Shown piece by piece: positions 1-9,084 of a stretch of 64,000 bases of DNA. Within the stretch, counting starts at the first letter, position 1. Each line of letters starts with the position of its first letter. The notes below the pieces were generated by a model. It saw only the letters and a list, made by a program, of their open reading frames with translations. It was not told the origin of the DNA and searched no databases. The position numbers and the translations under genes are program-made. Where the stretch lies: positions 186,001 to 250,000 of the forward strand of contig OX595992.1 in assembly GCA_951394045.1 (NCBI GenBank), in the 5' to 3' direction. The DNA is from Nitzschia sp. DOCU1. Lineage: Eukaryota > Bacillariophyta > Bacillariophyceae > Bacillariales > Bacillariaceae.

Positions 1-2
1 AA

Positions 3-2285
3 CGCGACGACGGTCGTACTGCTACTACTACTAGTAGTAGTATAGCCAATCCACCTCTTCGCAACGGCGGCGGCGGTTGGACTGGCCCGTATGGAGATTG
101 GTCGCAGTATGGTCCAGAAGACATTATTATTCCTCCCATTCAAGAGGATTGGGTGGAAACTCCTCGGCAGACAGCCAACATAAAGTCAGCTTTGAAAAGG
201 CAACCTGACCCCGTCGTCGTGCCATCACCAGAGAAGAGACTCGTCGATCCCTCCAGGGTTCTTGTAAGAGGAAACATTGAAACGAATACTAGGCAACCAG
301 CACAACAATGTCCTGAACCCGTGCCACTACAGAGGAGAGCCATCGATCCCTCCAAAGCTACTCAAGGAAAGAACGTTGAAACGAATACTAAGCAGCCAGC
401 ACAACAAACTTTGCCAATGGCCGAAAGGAAACCCGCCGTGAGAAGTCAACATCCTGAACCTGTGCCAGAGAAGAGAAACGTTGATTCCCCCAAGGTTACT
501 CCCAAAAGGAATCAAGCAAACACTCAACCAGCAGCCCAAAAGAATCAAGCGAACACTCAACCAGCTGCGACAAAAGACTCACTTCCTGCCCAATCTTCCA
601 GCTGGTGGAGGGCTTCTTTCGATTCAGCGTGGGTAGAACCAGGGTTCAAAACACGTCAAATTCCTTCTAGCCGCGAAGGTCCACTGTCCAAACAGTCAAA
701 GGATGCATCTATCAACACCAAGTCGACGAGCTACTCTTCCACGCAAGTAGGCTCATCTTCTGCCTTTCCTTCTACGTCGGGAGGATGGATATTCTCTTCT
801 TGGTCCGATGGAACTAATTCCGTTGACGACAACTCTCCCAATCACAAGCAGTGTCCAAAGAAAAACTGGAAAGCGTTCTGGTTGTGGTTTTTGCTATGCC
901 TCCTTGTTGTGGGGGCATTTATTGGATGTGGATTCGCCTTTGCGAATCACAGATACCGTGCCAACGAAGAAGAAAATGCCGTCGAAGTCTTGACTGAAAA
1001 CACCAATGTCTGTCTTCCAGGAAGAATTCAAGAACGTGAACAAGCCACTTTGTTCCTGTCTCTAGAAGGCCTAAGATCGGACTCGGTTGACGGGCTGGAC
1101 TCTATTATCGAACGTTCTGTCAAAGACGGGTACAACAAGGCTACTCGAGGATGCGAAGACCTCTGCAACCGCTGGTCCTACCTCACTCAACTAAACTCAC
1201 AGGAAGACATAACTATGGACAACGGAAAGACAGCCGTTTATGCCGAAGTGAAAATATATCTCTCCGAATACAAGTGTCCGCCGGGTGAAACCTTTGCCAG
1301 CGTTTTTCCACCGGAGCTGAATCGAATGCGTAGACAGCTCTTGATTCAGGACCAAGAGCCGTCCGACTCGATATCTGCAGAACAGCAACTGTCCTCAACC
1401 GAGTTCTATTCCAGATCTCAAGGTGCCTTGTCGTGGTCTACAATTTTGGCAGAACAACCAAACGACGTGATGCTCGATGCAAGATACAAACGCGAATCGA
1501 GCGCACAGCCCCTCTCCAGGGGTTCCACGGCCGTACGTTCCTCCACCCTTCTGCATCATCGGACACTGAAGAAAGGCTTGGACTTTTCTTCTATTATGGC
1601 AGCGATCGAAGAAGAGCTTTTCTTGGCTCTAAAACAGTTTCAAGATCGCGCTGGATTTGTGGGTATTCAAGAGGTTACAATTTTGCAGGAGGATAGTAAT
1701 GGAGAAATGACGTACACGTCTTACGCTCGGATAGCGCAAGAAAACGCCTATGCACGGCGAAACCCGCCAAAAAATAACACGGGCCCCAAGGGTGCCAAGA
1801 CTTCAAAGGCGGCCAAGAAGGAAAAGAGTGCCAAAGCTACCAAAGCGCCATCAAGCAAGTGTCCGCCAGAGTCAATCGGTACTCGGCTCATGGACCGAAG
1901 CGTACTACTCAATGTCGTTCCGAGCGCTGGGAGAAATGAACGAATCGGAAGACTTGCAGACGCTGGAAATAGCTGGTCGATAGGTCCCGGCAGCTTCATT
2001 GGGATCGAATCAAATGGGCGTCTCTACGGTTCGATATTGGACTTGAGCAACAATATTTTGGGCTTCGTTTACAAATCTGTGACTGTTTCGGCGCTTTGCT
2101 CAGACGGGACCAGCCTCCAGTCAAATGTCTTCCCCCTACAAGTAGACAATACTATTGCCATTTTGCAGGATGGCTTCCTTGCAAAGCCATGTAACGGACT
2201 GCAGCTGGTGATCCAACGGGCTACAGATGGTGCTGGTGACGGCGTGGTGGACAATTATTACATCGCCTCGGGCAGTCTAGGGTGA
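3..2285 (+). CDS. Single-pass membrane protein with Lys/Ala-rich tract, 5' partial (family A, copy 1)
   Basis: The frame is open from base 3 with no stop, so the true start lies before the window; the GTG at 153 is not a convincing start. About 760 residues are visible. A long polar, Pro/Gln/Lys-rich N-terminal part contains imperfect repeats (ETNTKQPAQQ-type). One hydrophobic segment at about bases 876-945 (FWLWFLLCLLVVGAFIGCG) suggests a type II anchor. The distal part shares blocks with the next two genes: VCLPGRIQ, TLFLSLEGL, VDGLDSIIE, CNRW, GETFASVFP, then GLDFSSIMAAIEE and GFVGIQEV. A short Lys/Ala tract (about 1795-1850) is followed by a C-terminal region of about 135 residues not found in the paralogues. 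Conserved cysteines after the membrane segment fit a lumenal or extracellular fold. Function is unknown; cell-surface or silica-vesicle roles are only guesses. Confidence 0.8.
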   Translation, partial: RDDGRTATTTSSSIANPPLRNGGGGWTGPYGDWSQYGPEDIIIPPIQEDWVETPRQTANIKSALKRQPDPVVVPSPEKRLVDPSRVLVRGNIETNTRQPAQQCPEPVPLQRRAIDPSKATQGKNVETNTKQPAQQTLPMAERKPAVRSQHPEPVPEKRNVDSPKVTPKRNQANTQPAAQKNQANTQPAATKDSLPAQSSSWWRASFDSAWVEPGFKTRQIPSSREGPLSKQSKDASINTKSTSYSSTQVGSSSAFPSTSGGWIFSSWSDGTNSVDDNSPNHKQCPKKNWKAFWLWFLLCLLVVGAFIGCGFAFANHRYRANEEENAVEVLTENTNVCLPGRIQEREQATLFLSLEGLRSDSVDGLDSIIERSVKDGYNKATRGCEDLCNRWSYLTQLNSQEDITMDNGKTAVYAEVKIYLSEYKCPPGETFASVFPPELNRMRRQLLIQDQEPSDSISAEQQLSSTEFYSRSQGALSWSTILAEQPNDVMLDARYKRESSAQPLSRGSTAVRSSTLLHHRTLKKGLDFSSIMAAIEEELFLALKQFQDRAGFVGIQEVTILQEDSNGEMTYTSYARIAQENAYARRNPPKNNTGPKGAKTSKAAKKEKSAKATKAPSSKCPPESIGTRLMDRSVLLNVVPSAGRNERIGRLADAGNSWSIGPGSFIGIESNGRLYGSILDLSNNILGFVYKSVTVSALCSDGTSLQSNVFPLQVDNTIAILQDGFLAKPCNGLQLVIQRATDGAGDGVVDNYYIASGSLG

Positions 2286-3053
2286 GCCAACTAATTGCTA
2301 TGGTAAACTGTATTTTTTGAGAGTAAGCAGATGCTCGCGTGAAAATAAGATTAGCAATTAGCCATTGACACTTATTCCTTCGGCCATTCGACACGTTGGG
2401 GGCGTTAAGGGCAAACATTCTTTGTTGTTGCGACACGTGCTAATTGCTGCTCCCTGTGAGGTCACCAGTTGACGGTTCGGCTGCGATACATTATAGTACA
2501 AGCCGCCCAAGAGCAAGCATCTAGTGATGTGGTGGCGAGCGGTGCCGAATTATGAAGTATCCATAGCAACCACCAGACGTAGACGATGTCCCTGGTACTA
2601 GCCCGGGTAGCCCGCAGGACGAAAGCCCACTCAACAAAAAGGCGCATTGATAGGGCCTTTCTAATATTTCGTTGACCGCGGTAGGCTCGAGACTACAACT
2701 ATATTACTATCTACTAGTAGTTGTAGTCTACCGTAGTACGTAGAGTCATCATCGATTACATACATGCCTCGACGCTGCGTTGCGTTCGAGTCCCAAAATT
2801 TATTAACCGCGCACCCAGAAACAGTGAGTCCGATCGCTAAATATGCCTTCGTGCCGCCAAGATTGTGAAGACATGCGTTTCGTTGCTACTCACAGGCGGT
2901 CGAGAGCGCCGACCGAGCTTCCAACGAGTACAACGCATTCGCAATAACCTCGAAACGCCAAATCATGGATTTTTTCACATCTCACTGCTGGCGACAGAGA
3001 AATTCACATCTCCTTTCGTGATCAATAAAGAAAGGAAATTTGAAGCTAGTACC
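2286..3053. other. Intergenic/5'UTR between family A copies 1 and 2, with a hairpin
   Basis: No supportable gene. Contains a 12-bp perfect inverted repeat (2690-2701 against 2718-2729, loop 16). From about 2793 the sequence matches the region upstream of the next copy (from about 5649), so it belongs to the duplicated block. The conserved stretch between about 2865 and 3053 is open in frame in both copies but has no upstream ATG in this copy, so I treat it as leader. Confidence 0.6.
2690..2729. repeat. 12-bp perfect inverted repeat, hairpin
   Basis: AGACTACAACTA at 2690-2701 is the exact reverse complement of TAGTTGTAGTCT at 2718-2729, with a 16-nt spacer. It is made of the CTA/TAG-rich sequence common in the intergenic DNA here. 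Confidence 0.7.
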
Positions 3054-4847
3054 ATGGACTTTATATCCCCTTATGGCTCCGAGGACGAGCAACAGCCACG
3101 GCAAAATGCCTCCACTATCCGGATGATTGGCCTGGACGGGCAAGTAAGAACCGTCCAAAGTCATCAAATTCATGAACGCGAAGGTGCTCCGGCTGAAGCC
3201 ATGCCGCAGCTGGTGGCAGAGGGGCGTGCTGTGTCCCATCCAATGGATGGTCAAGTGCGAAACGTTCACTACGTTGATGGAAGTCCCCATATTCGTGAAC
3301 GCCAACATCCTTCGGATTTAAGGATGTCGCAGAGGCTTGGAGAGGGTGATGTCGTTACTCAGCCAAAAAGGAACTGGAATGGGTGGACTGAGTCCCCCAA
3401 CGATGATGACGAATGGGAAGACTCTCCACGTCGATCTACGTATTCGAATGGTTTGAGCTCCAGGGGAAACCGGCCCCGAGCGGGCAGTGACCCTATAAGC
3501 TCCACCGGATCCGAGCGACATGTACACTCAACTGAGGAGACTGACAGCCGTGGATCATTCCGTCGAACGCCCCAGCCTCGTGGTTGGTCTTCATCGTTTG
3601 GATCAGAGTGGGTGGAGCCCTACGCTCAATCGATTTCGAAGAGCCGGGACTCAAGGCATGCATACTGGCCTCCAATTATAATTCAGCAGAATGATGGATG
3701 CAATCGCTGCACTAAGATTATGATTTCAATGCTCTATGTTGTGGGCTTGATTGGCTGTGGCTTTTTCTTAGCCATCGCCACGGGCGCGAAGGAAGTCAAG
3801 ACAGAAGAAAAGGCAGCTGCGTTGCTCGCAAACAACAACGATGTCTGTCTTCAAGGACGAATCCAACAGCGCTCAGAAGTCACCCTGTTCCTTGCGCTCG
3901 AGGGACTAACCGTCGCGTCAGTGGATGGTCTTGACGATATCATTGAAACTGCTGTAAGGGATGGTTACAACACCGCCACTGGTGGATGTACTGACGCTTG
4001 CAACCGTTGGGCATACGAGGCAAAGGTGGAATCTGAAGCCGACTTCGAATTGGAAAACGGAAACCCGGCCGTTTATACCGAGGTAACCGCGTTTCTGAGC
4101 CAACGTAACTGTGCTCCAGGCGAGACGTTCGCCAGCGTGTACCCGGAAGAGCTGGATCGAATGCGCAGGACATTGACCTTAAAAGATGGAACCATTCCAA
4201 ACCAGGATCTCCCATCACCAGCCCAGGCTCATGAACTTTGGCCGACTGTCGGTGATGGACTTTTCGAACCAACAGCGGGAAACGGGAGAGGAAGATCTTT
4301 GACTTCTTCCGGCACTTTCTTCATGCAAGAACCCCGCAAGCTTCAACAAGGTTTGGATTTCCAAAATATCATGGCCGCCATTGAAGAGAATGTCATGAAA
4401 GCTCTTGAAAGGTATTATGATCATGCGGGATTCGTAGGGATTCAAGAAGTTTTGATTGTCCAGCCGGACAGTGACCAAACGCTTTCGCAGATCGCCTACA
4501 CTCGCGCTGCACCTGGCATGGATTATGCCAAACAGAAGTCCCAAAAGGCGTTTGGCGTTTCTGGTCCTGGTCCTTACCCTGTCGGAGGTCTAAAGAAAAG
4601 CTCATTTACCAAGGGTACCAAGTCTCCTTCTGGAGGGAAGACCACCAAAAGCCCGAAAGTAATTTGCTCGACCAAAGCACCCAAGAGTACAAAGGCCCCG
4701 GGGGGGACCAAAGCACCTGGCAAGGGATATACGCGTCATGAAAGACGTCTCGGGGGCACAGCCGTTAGCGGGGGGTCGTCGTTCCGCGTGGGCTCTATCC
4801 AGCTTACAGATCCAACGGCAGTCAAGTTCTTTGATTATGAAGACTAA
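3054..4847 (+). CDS. Single-pass membrane protein with TKSP/TKAP repeats (family A, copy 2)
   Basis: 597 residues from the ATG at 3054 (context ACCATGG). This start is chosen because the next copy has the same MDFISPYGSEDEQQ opening and the open frame upstream has only a GTG here. Order: polar N-terminal half with two or three degenerate copies of a roughly 40-residue unit (GEGxVVTQPxxGQxRxVHxVD); one membrane segment at residues about 222-244 (MLYVVGLIGCGFFLAIATG), giving a likely N-inside type II topology; a Cys-containing ectodomain (VCLQGRIQQR, TLFLALEGL, GGCTDACNRW, NCAPGETFASV); GLDFQNIMAAIEE and GFVGIQEV; a short TKSPSGGKTTKSPK/TKAPKSTKAP tract; and a conserved tail (GTAVSGGSSFRVGS, TDPTAVKFFD). 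Function is unknown. The Lys/Ser/Pro repeats resemble composition seen in diatom biosilica-associated proteins, which is inference only. Confidence 0.85.
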   Translation: MDFISPYGSEDEQQPRQNASTIRMIGLDGQVRTVQSHQIHEREGAPAEAMPQLVAEGRAVSHPMDGQVRNVHYVDGSPHIRERQHPSDLRMSQRLGEGDVVTQPKRNWNGWTESPNDDDEWEDSPRRSTYSNGLSSRGNRPRAGSDPISSTGSERHVHSTEETDSRGSFRRTPQPRGWSSSFGSEWVEPYAQSISKSRDSRHAYWPPIIIQQNDGCNRCTKIMISMLYVVGLIGCGFFLAIATGAKEVKTEEKAAALLANNNDVCLQGRIQQRSEVTLFLALEGLTVASVDGLDDIIETAVRDGYNTATGGCTDACNRWAYEAKVESEADFELENGNPAVYTEVTAFLSQRNCAPGETFASVYPEELDRMRRTLTLKDGTIPNQDLPSPAQAHELWPTVGDGLFEPTAGNGRGRSLTSSGTFFMQEPRKLQQGLDFQNIMAAIEENVMKALERYYDHAGFVGIQEVLIVQPDSDQTLSQIAYTRAAPGMDYAKQKSQKAFGVSGPGPYPVGGLKKSSFTKGTKSPSGGKTTKSPKVICSTKAPKSTKAPGGTKAPGKGYTRHERRLGGTAVSGGSSFRVGSIQLTDPTAVKFFDYED

Positions 4848-5910
4848 GAGAAACGAATGGATTGGAACATGAAAGAGTTCATAATAATGATCAGTAGCAA
4901 TGAAATAGTTATATCTGTATTGCAACAACAAACAGTATGCGATGTAGTCGTTCTAGTTTGGACCATATGGCCTGAATCGTAGTCGCCCCCGTAGCCACAG
5001 AGTTGGTTTCTCGCAGCTGACAGTGTACGGAAAGAAGAGGGTCGAGACAGCGACTTACTAATCCCACAATGAGGATGCCAAGACAACGGGGGTGATCCCA
5101 TGTTATAATCTCTTTATCTTTCACCATATTGGCCGACAGAAGAACTAAGCAATTTGTTTCTTTTCTACAGGACGTTTGATCGTTAGCACAAGTCGACCTG
5201 CTGTCGGTCTCCTTGGTAGTGTAAGCTGGTGTTTGTTGGGCAAACTACCTTAATAGGTTTTACTATCATTAAAGCAGCGAAGAGGCTGCTGGTAGTCGAT
5301 TTGAGGGATTTCTTGAATCGCTGCTGCTTTATTAGTCGAAAACTAAAATAATATTCTTAGTGCTGGTAGTACTACCAATACGATGTGAGTCGTTTTGATT
5401 AAGCATGTTAGACTCTACTACCGATAGGCATCATAGCAGACGCCACTCTTCCATCGGTTAGGACGGTCCGTACCGGTCGGCAGGCAGGGAAGTAGGAATA
5501 CATATCGCGCAAGATTCGCGATACATACTAATAAAAAAGAAGCGAACAGTGCGCGCTATTGTCCTTAGAAGCTACAGTCAGTACGTTGAAGATCAAGAGG
5601 ACTCGACAAGCATCTCTATCATGCACTCGGCCTGACGCATTAGGGACCCAAAATTTATTAACCGCGCACCCAGAAACGTGTGAGTCCGATCCTGAATATA
5701 TGCCTTCGTGCCGCCAAGATTGTGAAGGCATGCGTTTCATTGCCACTCACAGGCGGTCGAGAGCGCCGACCGAGCTTCCAACGCGCACAACGCATTCGCA
5801 ATAACCTCGAAACGCCAAATCATGGATTTTTTCACATCTCATTGCTGGCGACAGAAAAATTCACATCTTCTTTCGTGATCAATAAAGAAAGGAAATTTGA
5901 AGCTAGTACC
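4848..5910. other. Intergenic between family A copies 2 and 3
   Basis: Holds the copied 3' flank of copy 2 (to about 4922), about 700 bp of unique CTA/TAG-rich sequence without a supportable gene, and the copied leader of copy 3 from about 5649. Confidence 0.5.
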
Positions 5911-8679
5911 ATGGACTTTATATCCCCTTATGGCTCCGAGGACGAGCAACAACCACAACAGAATGCCTCCACTATCCGGATGATTGGGTTGGACGGGCAG
6001 GTGAGAACCGTTCATCAGGGAGATAGTGAAAGTCATCAAATTTATGAACGCCAAGATCCTCCCACTACAACATTGTCACAGTGGGGAGGAGAGGGCCGTG
6101 TTGTGATCCAGTCAATGGGTGAGCAAGTGTCAAATGTCCGCCAGGTTGATGATAATCAGCAGCATACACCTGAAAGCCAAGCTCTTCCAGGTACGACTAT
6201 GTCGCAGCGGGGCGGTGAAGGCCGTATTGTGATTCAGCCGATGGAAGGGCGAGCACAAACCGTCTACCAGCTTGATGAAAGTCATTATGCTCATGAGCAT
6301 CAAGGCCCTCCCGTAACAACGACGTCGCAGCGGGATGGTGAAGGCCGTGACTTGATTCAGCCAGTGGGAGGACAAATGAGAAGCGTTGGCCACGTTGAAG
6401 AAAGTCATCATATGAATGAACAACAAGGTACGATGTCACATGAACATCAGGGTCTAGCAGGTACGACAATGGCACAGCGGGACGGAGAGGGCCGTGTGGT
6501 CACCCAGCCAAGGGAAGGACAAATGCGAAGCGTCCACCACGTTGATGAAAGTCGTCGTATTCAGGAACATCAGGGGCTTGCAAGTGCGACCCTGTCGCAG
6601 CGGGGCGGAGAGGGCCGTGTTGTCACTCAGCCAAGGGAAGGACAAATGCGAAGCGTCCACCACGTTGATGAAAGTCGTCGTATTCAGGAACATCAGGGGC
6701 TTGCAAGTGCGACCCTGTTGCAGCGGGGTGGAGACGGCCGTGTTGTTACTCAGTCAATGGAAGGACAAATGCGAAGCGTCCACCACGTTCAGACTCTTCC
6801 AGGTACGAAGATGTCGCAGCAGGTCGGAGAGGTTCACGTTGATGGAAGTCCCCATATTCATGAACATCACAGTCCTTCAGGTACGACGATGTCGAAGCGG
6901 GACAGAGAGAACCATGTTATGACTGAACCGAAAAGGAACTGGAATGGGTGGACTGAGTCTCCCAGCGACGACGATGAATGGGAAGAATCGCCTCGTCCCA
7001 AGTATGAAAGTGGATTGAGCTCAAGGGGCAATCGGCCTCGAGCGGGCAGTGACCCTATAAGCTCCACCGCAACAGAGCGGCGTGTACATTCAAATGACGA
7101 CACTGCCATCCGCCGCTCTTCCCACCGACCTCCTATGAAAACGCCCCAACCACGTGGGTGGGCTTCGTCAGTTGGGTCAGAGTGGATGGAAGCCTACTCT
7201 CGATCTATTTCGAAAAGCCGGGACTCAAGGCAACTATACTGGCCTCCGATTTTAATTCAGAAAAAGGGTGGGTGCAATCGCACCTGCAAGATTTTAGTCT
7301 CAATTCTCTATGTCGTCGGCTTGATTGGCTGTGGCTTTTTCTTAGCCATCGCCACGGGCGCGAAGGAAGTCAAGACCGAACAAAAGGCAGCTAAGTTGCT
7401 CGCGAACAACAACAATGTATGTCTTCAAGGACGAATCCAACAGCGCACAAAAGTTACCCTGTTTCTTGCGCTCGAGGGACTAACCGTCGCAGCAGTGGAT
7501 GGTCTTGACGATATCATTGAAACTGCGGTAAGGGACGGCTACAACACCGCCACTGGTGGATGTACTGACGCTTGCAACCGTTGGGCATATCTTGCTACGG
7601 TAGAATCTGAGGCCGACATCGAATTGGATAACGGAAACCCGGCCGTTTATACCGAGGTTCTCATGTTCCTGAGCCAACGTAACTGTGCTCCAGGCGAGAC
7701 GTTCGCCAGCGTGTTTCCGGGTGAGCTGGATCGAATGCGCAGGACATTGACCATTCAAGATGGAACCATTCCAAACCAGGATCTCCCATCACCAGCCCAG
7801 GCCCATGAACTTTGGCCGACTGTCGGCGATGGACTTTTCGAACCAACAGCGGGAAACGGGAGAGGAAGATCTTTGACTTCTTCCGGCACTTTCTTCATGC
7901 AAGAACCCCGCAAGCTTGAGCAAGGTTTGGATTTCCAAAATATCATGGCCGCCATTGAAGAGAATATCATGAAAGCTCTTGAAAGGTATTATGATCATGC
8001 GGGATTCATAGGGATTCAAGAAGTTTTGATTGTCCAGCCGGACAATGACCAAACGCTTTCGCAGATCGGCTACACTCGCGCTGCACCTGGCTTTGGATTC
8101 GCCAGAGCGGGGAAGTCGGAAAAAGCTGGTGCTGGCGTCGTAAAATCCACCAAGTCACCAAAGACTGCCTCGATTATCGGCACGGGAACGTCAGTAATTT
8201 CAGCTACACTCAAGGCCAACAAAACAGGCACTACCAAATCGACCAAAGCGCCTAAAGGGGGCAAGGGTACCAAGTCGCCCTCTGGAGGGAAGAGTACGAA
8301 ATCTCCCAAAGGAGCCAAGGGCACCAAGTCGCCCTCTGGAGGGAAGAGTACGAAATCTCCCAAAGGAGCCAAGGGCACCAAGTCGCCTTCTGGAGGGAAG
8401 AGTACGAAGTCTCCTAAGGGGACCAAGTCGCCTTCTGGAGGGAAGAGTACGAAGTCTCCTAAAGGGGGCAAGGCCACAAAAAGCCCGAAAGTATTTTGCT
8501 CGACCAAAGCACCCAAGAGTACCAAGGTACCAGGGGCAACCAAAGCACCTGGCAAGGGATCTGTGCGTCATGAAAGACGCCTTGGGGGTACAGCCGTTAG
8601 CGGGGGGTCGTCGTTCCGAGTGGGCTCTATCCAGCTTACAGATCCAACGGCAGTCAAGTTCTTTGATAATGAAGACTAA
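5911..8679 (+). CDS. Single-pass membrane protein with expanded N-terminal and Lys/Ser/Pro repeats (family A, copy 3)
   Basis: 922 residues from the ATG at 5911, the equivalent of the start of copy 2 (ACCATGG). Compared with copy 2 it has two expansions. First, the cytosolic N-terminal part holds about eight units of roughly 41 residues (QRGGEGRVVTQPREGQMRSV, HHVDESRRIQEHQGLAS); two neighbouring units at about 6480-6725 are almost identical in DNA (period 123 bp). Second, the C-terminal ectodomain carries a regular run of TKSPSGGKSTKSPKGAKG units at about 8240-8475. Between them lie the membrane segment (residues about 461-483) and the same ectodomain blocks as copy 2, often identical. The final residues again match (GSSFRVGSIQLTDPTAVKFF). 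Function is unknown. Both expansions keep the frame and look recent. Confidence 0.87.
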   Translation: MDFISPYGSEDEQQPQQNASTIRMIGLDGQVRTVHQGDSESHQIYERQDPPTTTLSQWGGEGRVVIQSMGEQVSNVRQVDDNQQHTPESQALPGTTMSQRGGEGRIVIQPMEGRAQTVYQLDESHYAHEHQGPPVTTTSQRDGEGRDLIQPVGGQMRSVGHVEESHHMNEQQGTMSHEHQGLAGTTMAQRDGEGRVVTQPREGQMRSVHHVDESRRIQEHQGLASATLSQRGGEGRVVTQPREGQMRSVHHVDESRRIQEHQGLASATLLQRGGDGRVVTQSMEGQMRSVHHVQTLPGTKMSQQVGEVHVDGSPHIHEHHSPSGTTMSKRDRENHVMTEPKRNWNGWTESPSDDDEWEESPRPKYESGLSSRGNRPRAGSDPISSTATERRVHSNDDTAIRRSSHRPPMKTPQPRGWASSVGSEWMEAYSRSISKSRDSRQLYWPPILIQKKGGCNRTCKILVSILYVVGLIGCGFFLAIATGAKEVKTEQKAAKLLANNNNVCLQGRIQQRTKVTLFLALEGLTVAAVDGLDDIIETAVRDGYNTATGGCTDACNRWAYLATVESEADIELDNGNPAVYTEVLMFLSQRNCAPGETFASVFPGELDRMRRTLTIQDGTIPNQDLPSPAQAHELWPTVGDGLFEPTAGNGRGRSLTSSGTFFMQEPRKLEQGLDFQNIMAAIEENIMKALERYYDHAGFIGIQEVLIVQPDNDQTLSQIGYTRAAPGFGFARAGKSEKAGAGVVKSTKSPKTASIIGTGTSVISATLKANKTGTTKSTKAPKGGKGTKSPSGGKSTKSPKGAKGTKSPSGGKSTKSPKGAKGTKSPSGGKSTKSPKGTKSPSGGKSTKSPKGGKATKSPKVFCSTKAPKSTKVPGATKAPGKGSVRHERRLGGTAVSGGSSFRVGSIQLTDPTAVKFFDNED
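6010..6920 (+). repeat. Coding tandem repeat, about 41-residue units
   Basis: About eight units, several with insertions or truncations. The best-preserved pair has a 123-bp period with only a few base differences between about 6480 and 6725. Consensus protein pattern: SQRxGEGRVVTQPxEGQMRS then VHHVDES and EHQGL. Confidence 0.8.
8240..8475 (+). repeat. Lys/Ser/Gly/Pro-rich coding repeat
   Basis: Repeats of TKSPSGGKSTKSPKGAKG occur four times, the last shortened, in nearly identical DNA (period about 57-60 bp). Lys is spaced every 3-5 residues and separated by Ser/Thr/Gly, giving a polycationic, potentially phosphorylatable tail. Confidence 0.85.
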
Positions 8680-9084
8680 AAAGAAAAGAATGGATTGGAA
8701 CATGAAAGAGTTCATAATAATGATCAGTAGCAATGAAATAGTTATATTTGTATTTGGAGAGCGGGTATCCTTCTAGAGTACATTCAGATTGTCAATGTGT
8801 GGACCAAATGGCTTGCAGTAGCCGCAGCATCCTATTATTCGGTTGTTGTAGCCGTAACTTTGATAATAGCACAGGGGATGCCAAGGTCGTAGCATCCTAT
8901 TGGTTTTGGTTGAAGGGACGCGAATCACGATTCAAGTATAATAGTTGCGCCGTTAGCAGTGCTAGAGGCATGAGTCGTAATACTTCTTCATTCTCACAGG
9001 TCCAGCAAATACCAGACTTGCTCCGCCCAGTAAACGGCGGAAGCGAAGGTATACATCCTGAAACGGGTAGTAGCAGTCGTAGCG
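8680..9084. other. Convergent intergenic region
   Basis: Lies between a plus-strand and a minus-strand gene. It holds the duplicated 3' flank to about 8756, then unique sequence with small repeats of GTAGCATCCTATT. No gene is supported. Confidence 0.5.

Larger units (their letters stand above)
2793..8756 (+). repeat. Tandem segmental duplication carrying family A copies 2 and 3
   Basis: Block 1 (about 2793-4922) and block 2 (about 5649-8756) are closely similar from upstream leader to 3' flank. Both open with CCCAAAATTTATTAACCGCG and both end with the same run after the stop codon (ATGGATTGGAACATGAAAGA and about 40 further bases). They differ mainly by repeat expansion inside the coding sequence of block 2. 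The 3' flanks diverge abruptly after about 4920 and 8755. Confidence 0.85.

Noticed and set aside
2770..2800. tRNA-like T-loop GTTCGAGTCCC
   Set aside because: No matching acceptor stem, D-arm or anticodon arm upstream.
2865..3053. In-frame extension upstream of family A copy 2
   Set aside because: Starts with GTG only; the shared MDFISPYG start with ACCATGG context is much better.
8070..8555. 161-codon minus-strand Leu/Pro/Gly-rich frame
   Set aside because: Antisense shadow of the TKSP repeat in family A copy 3.
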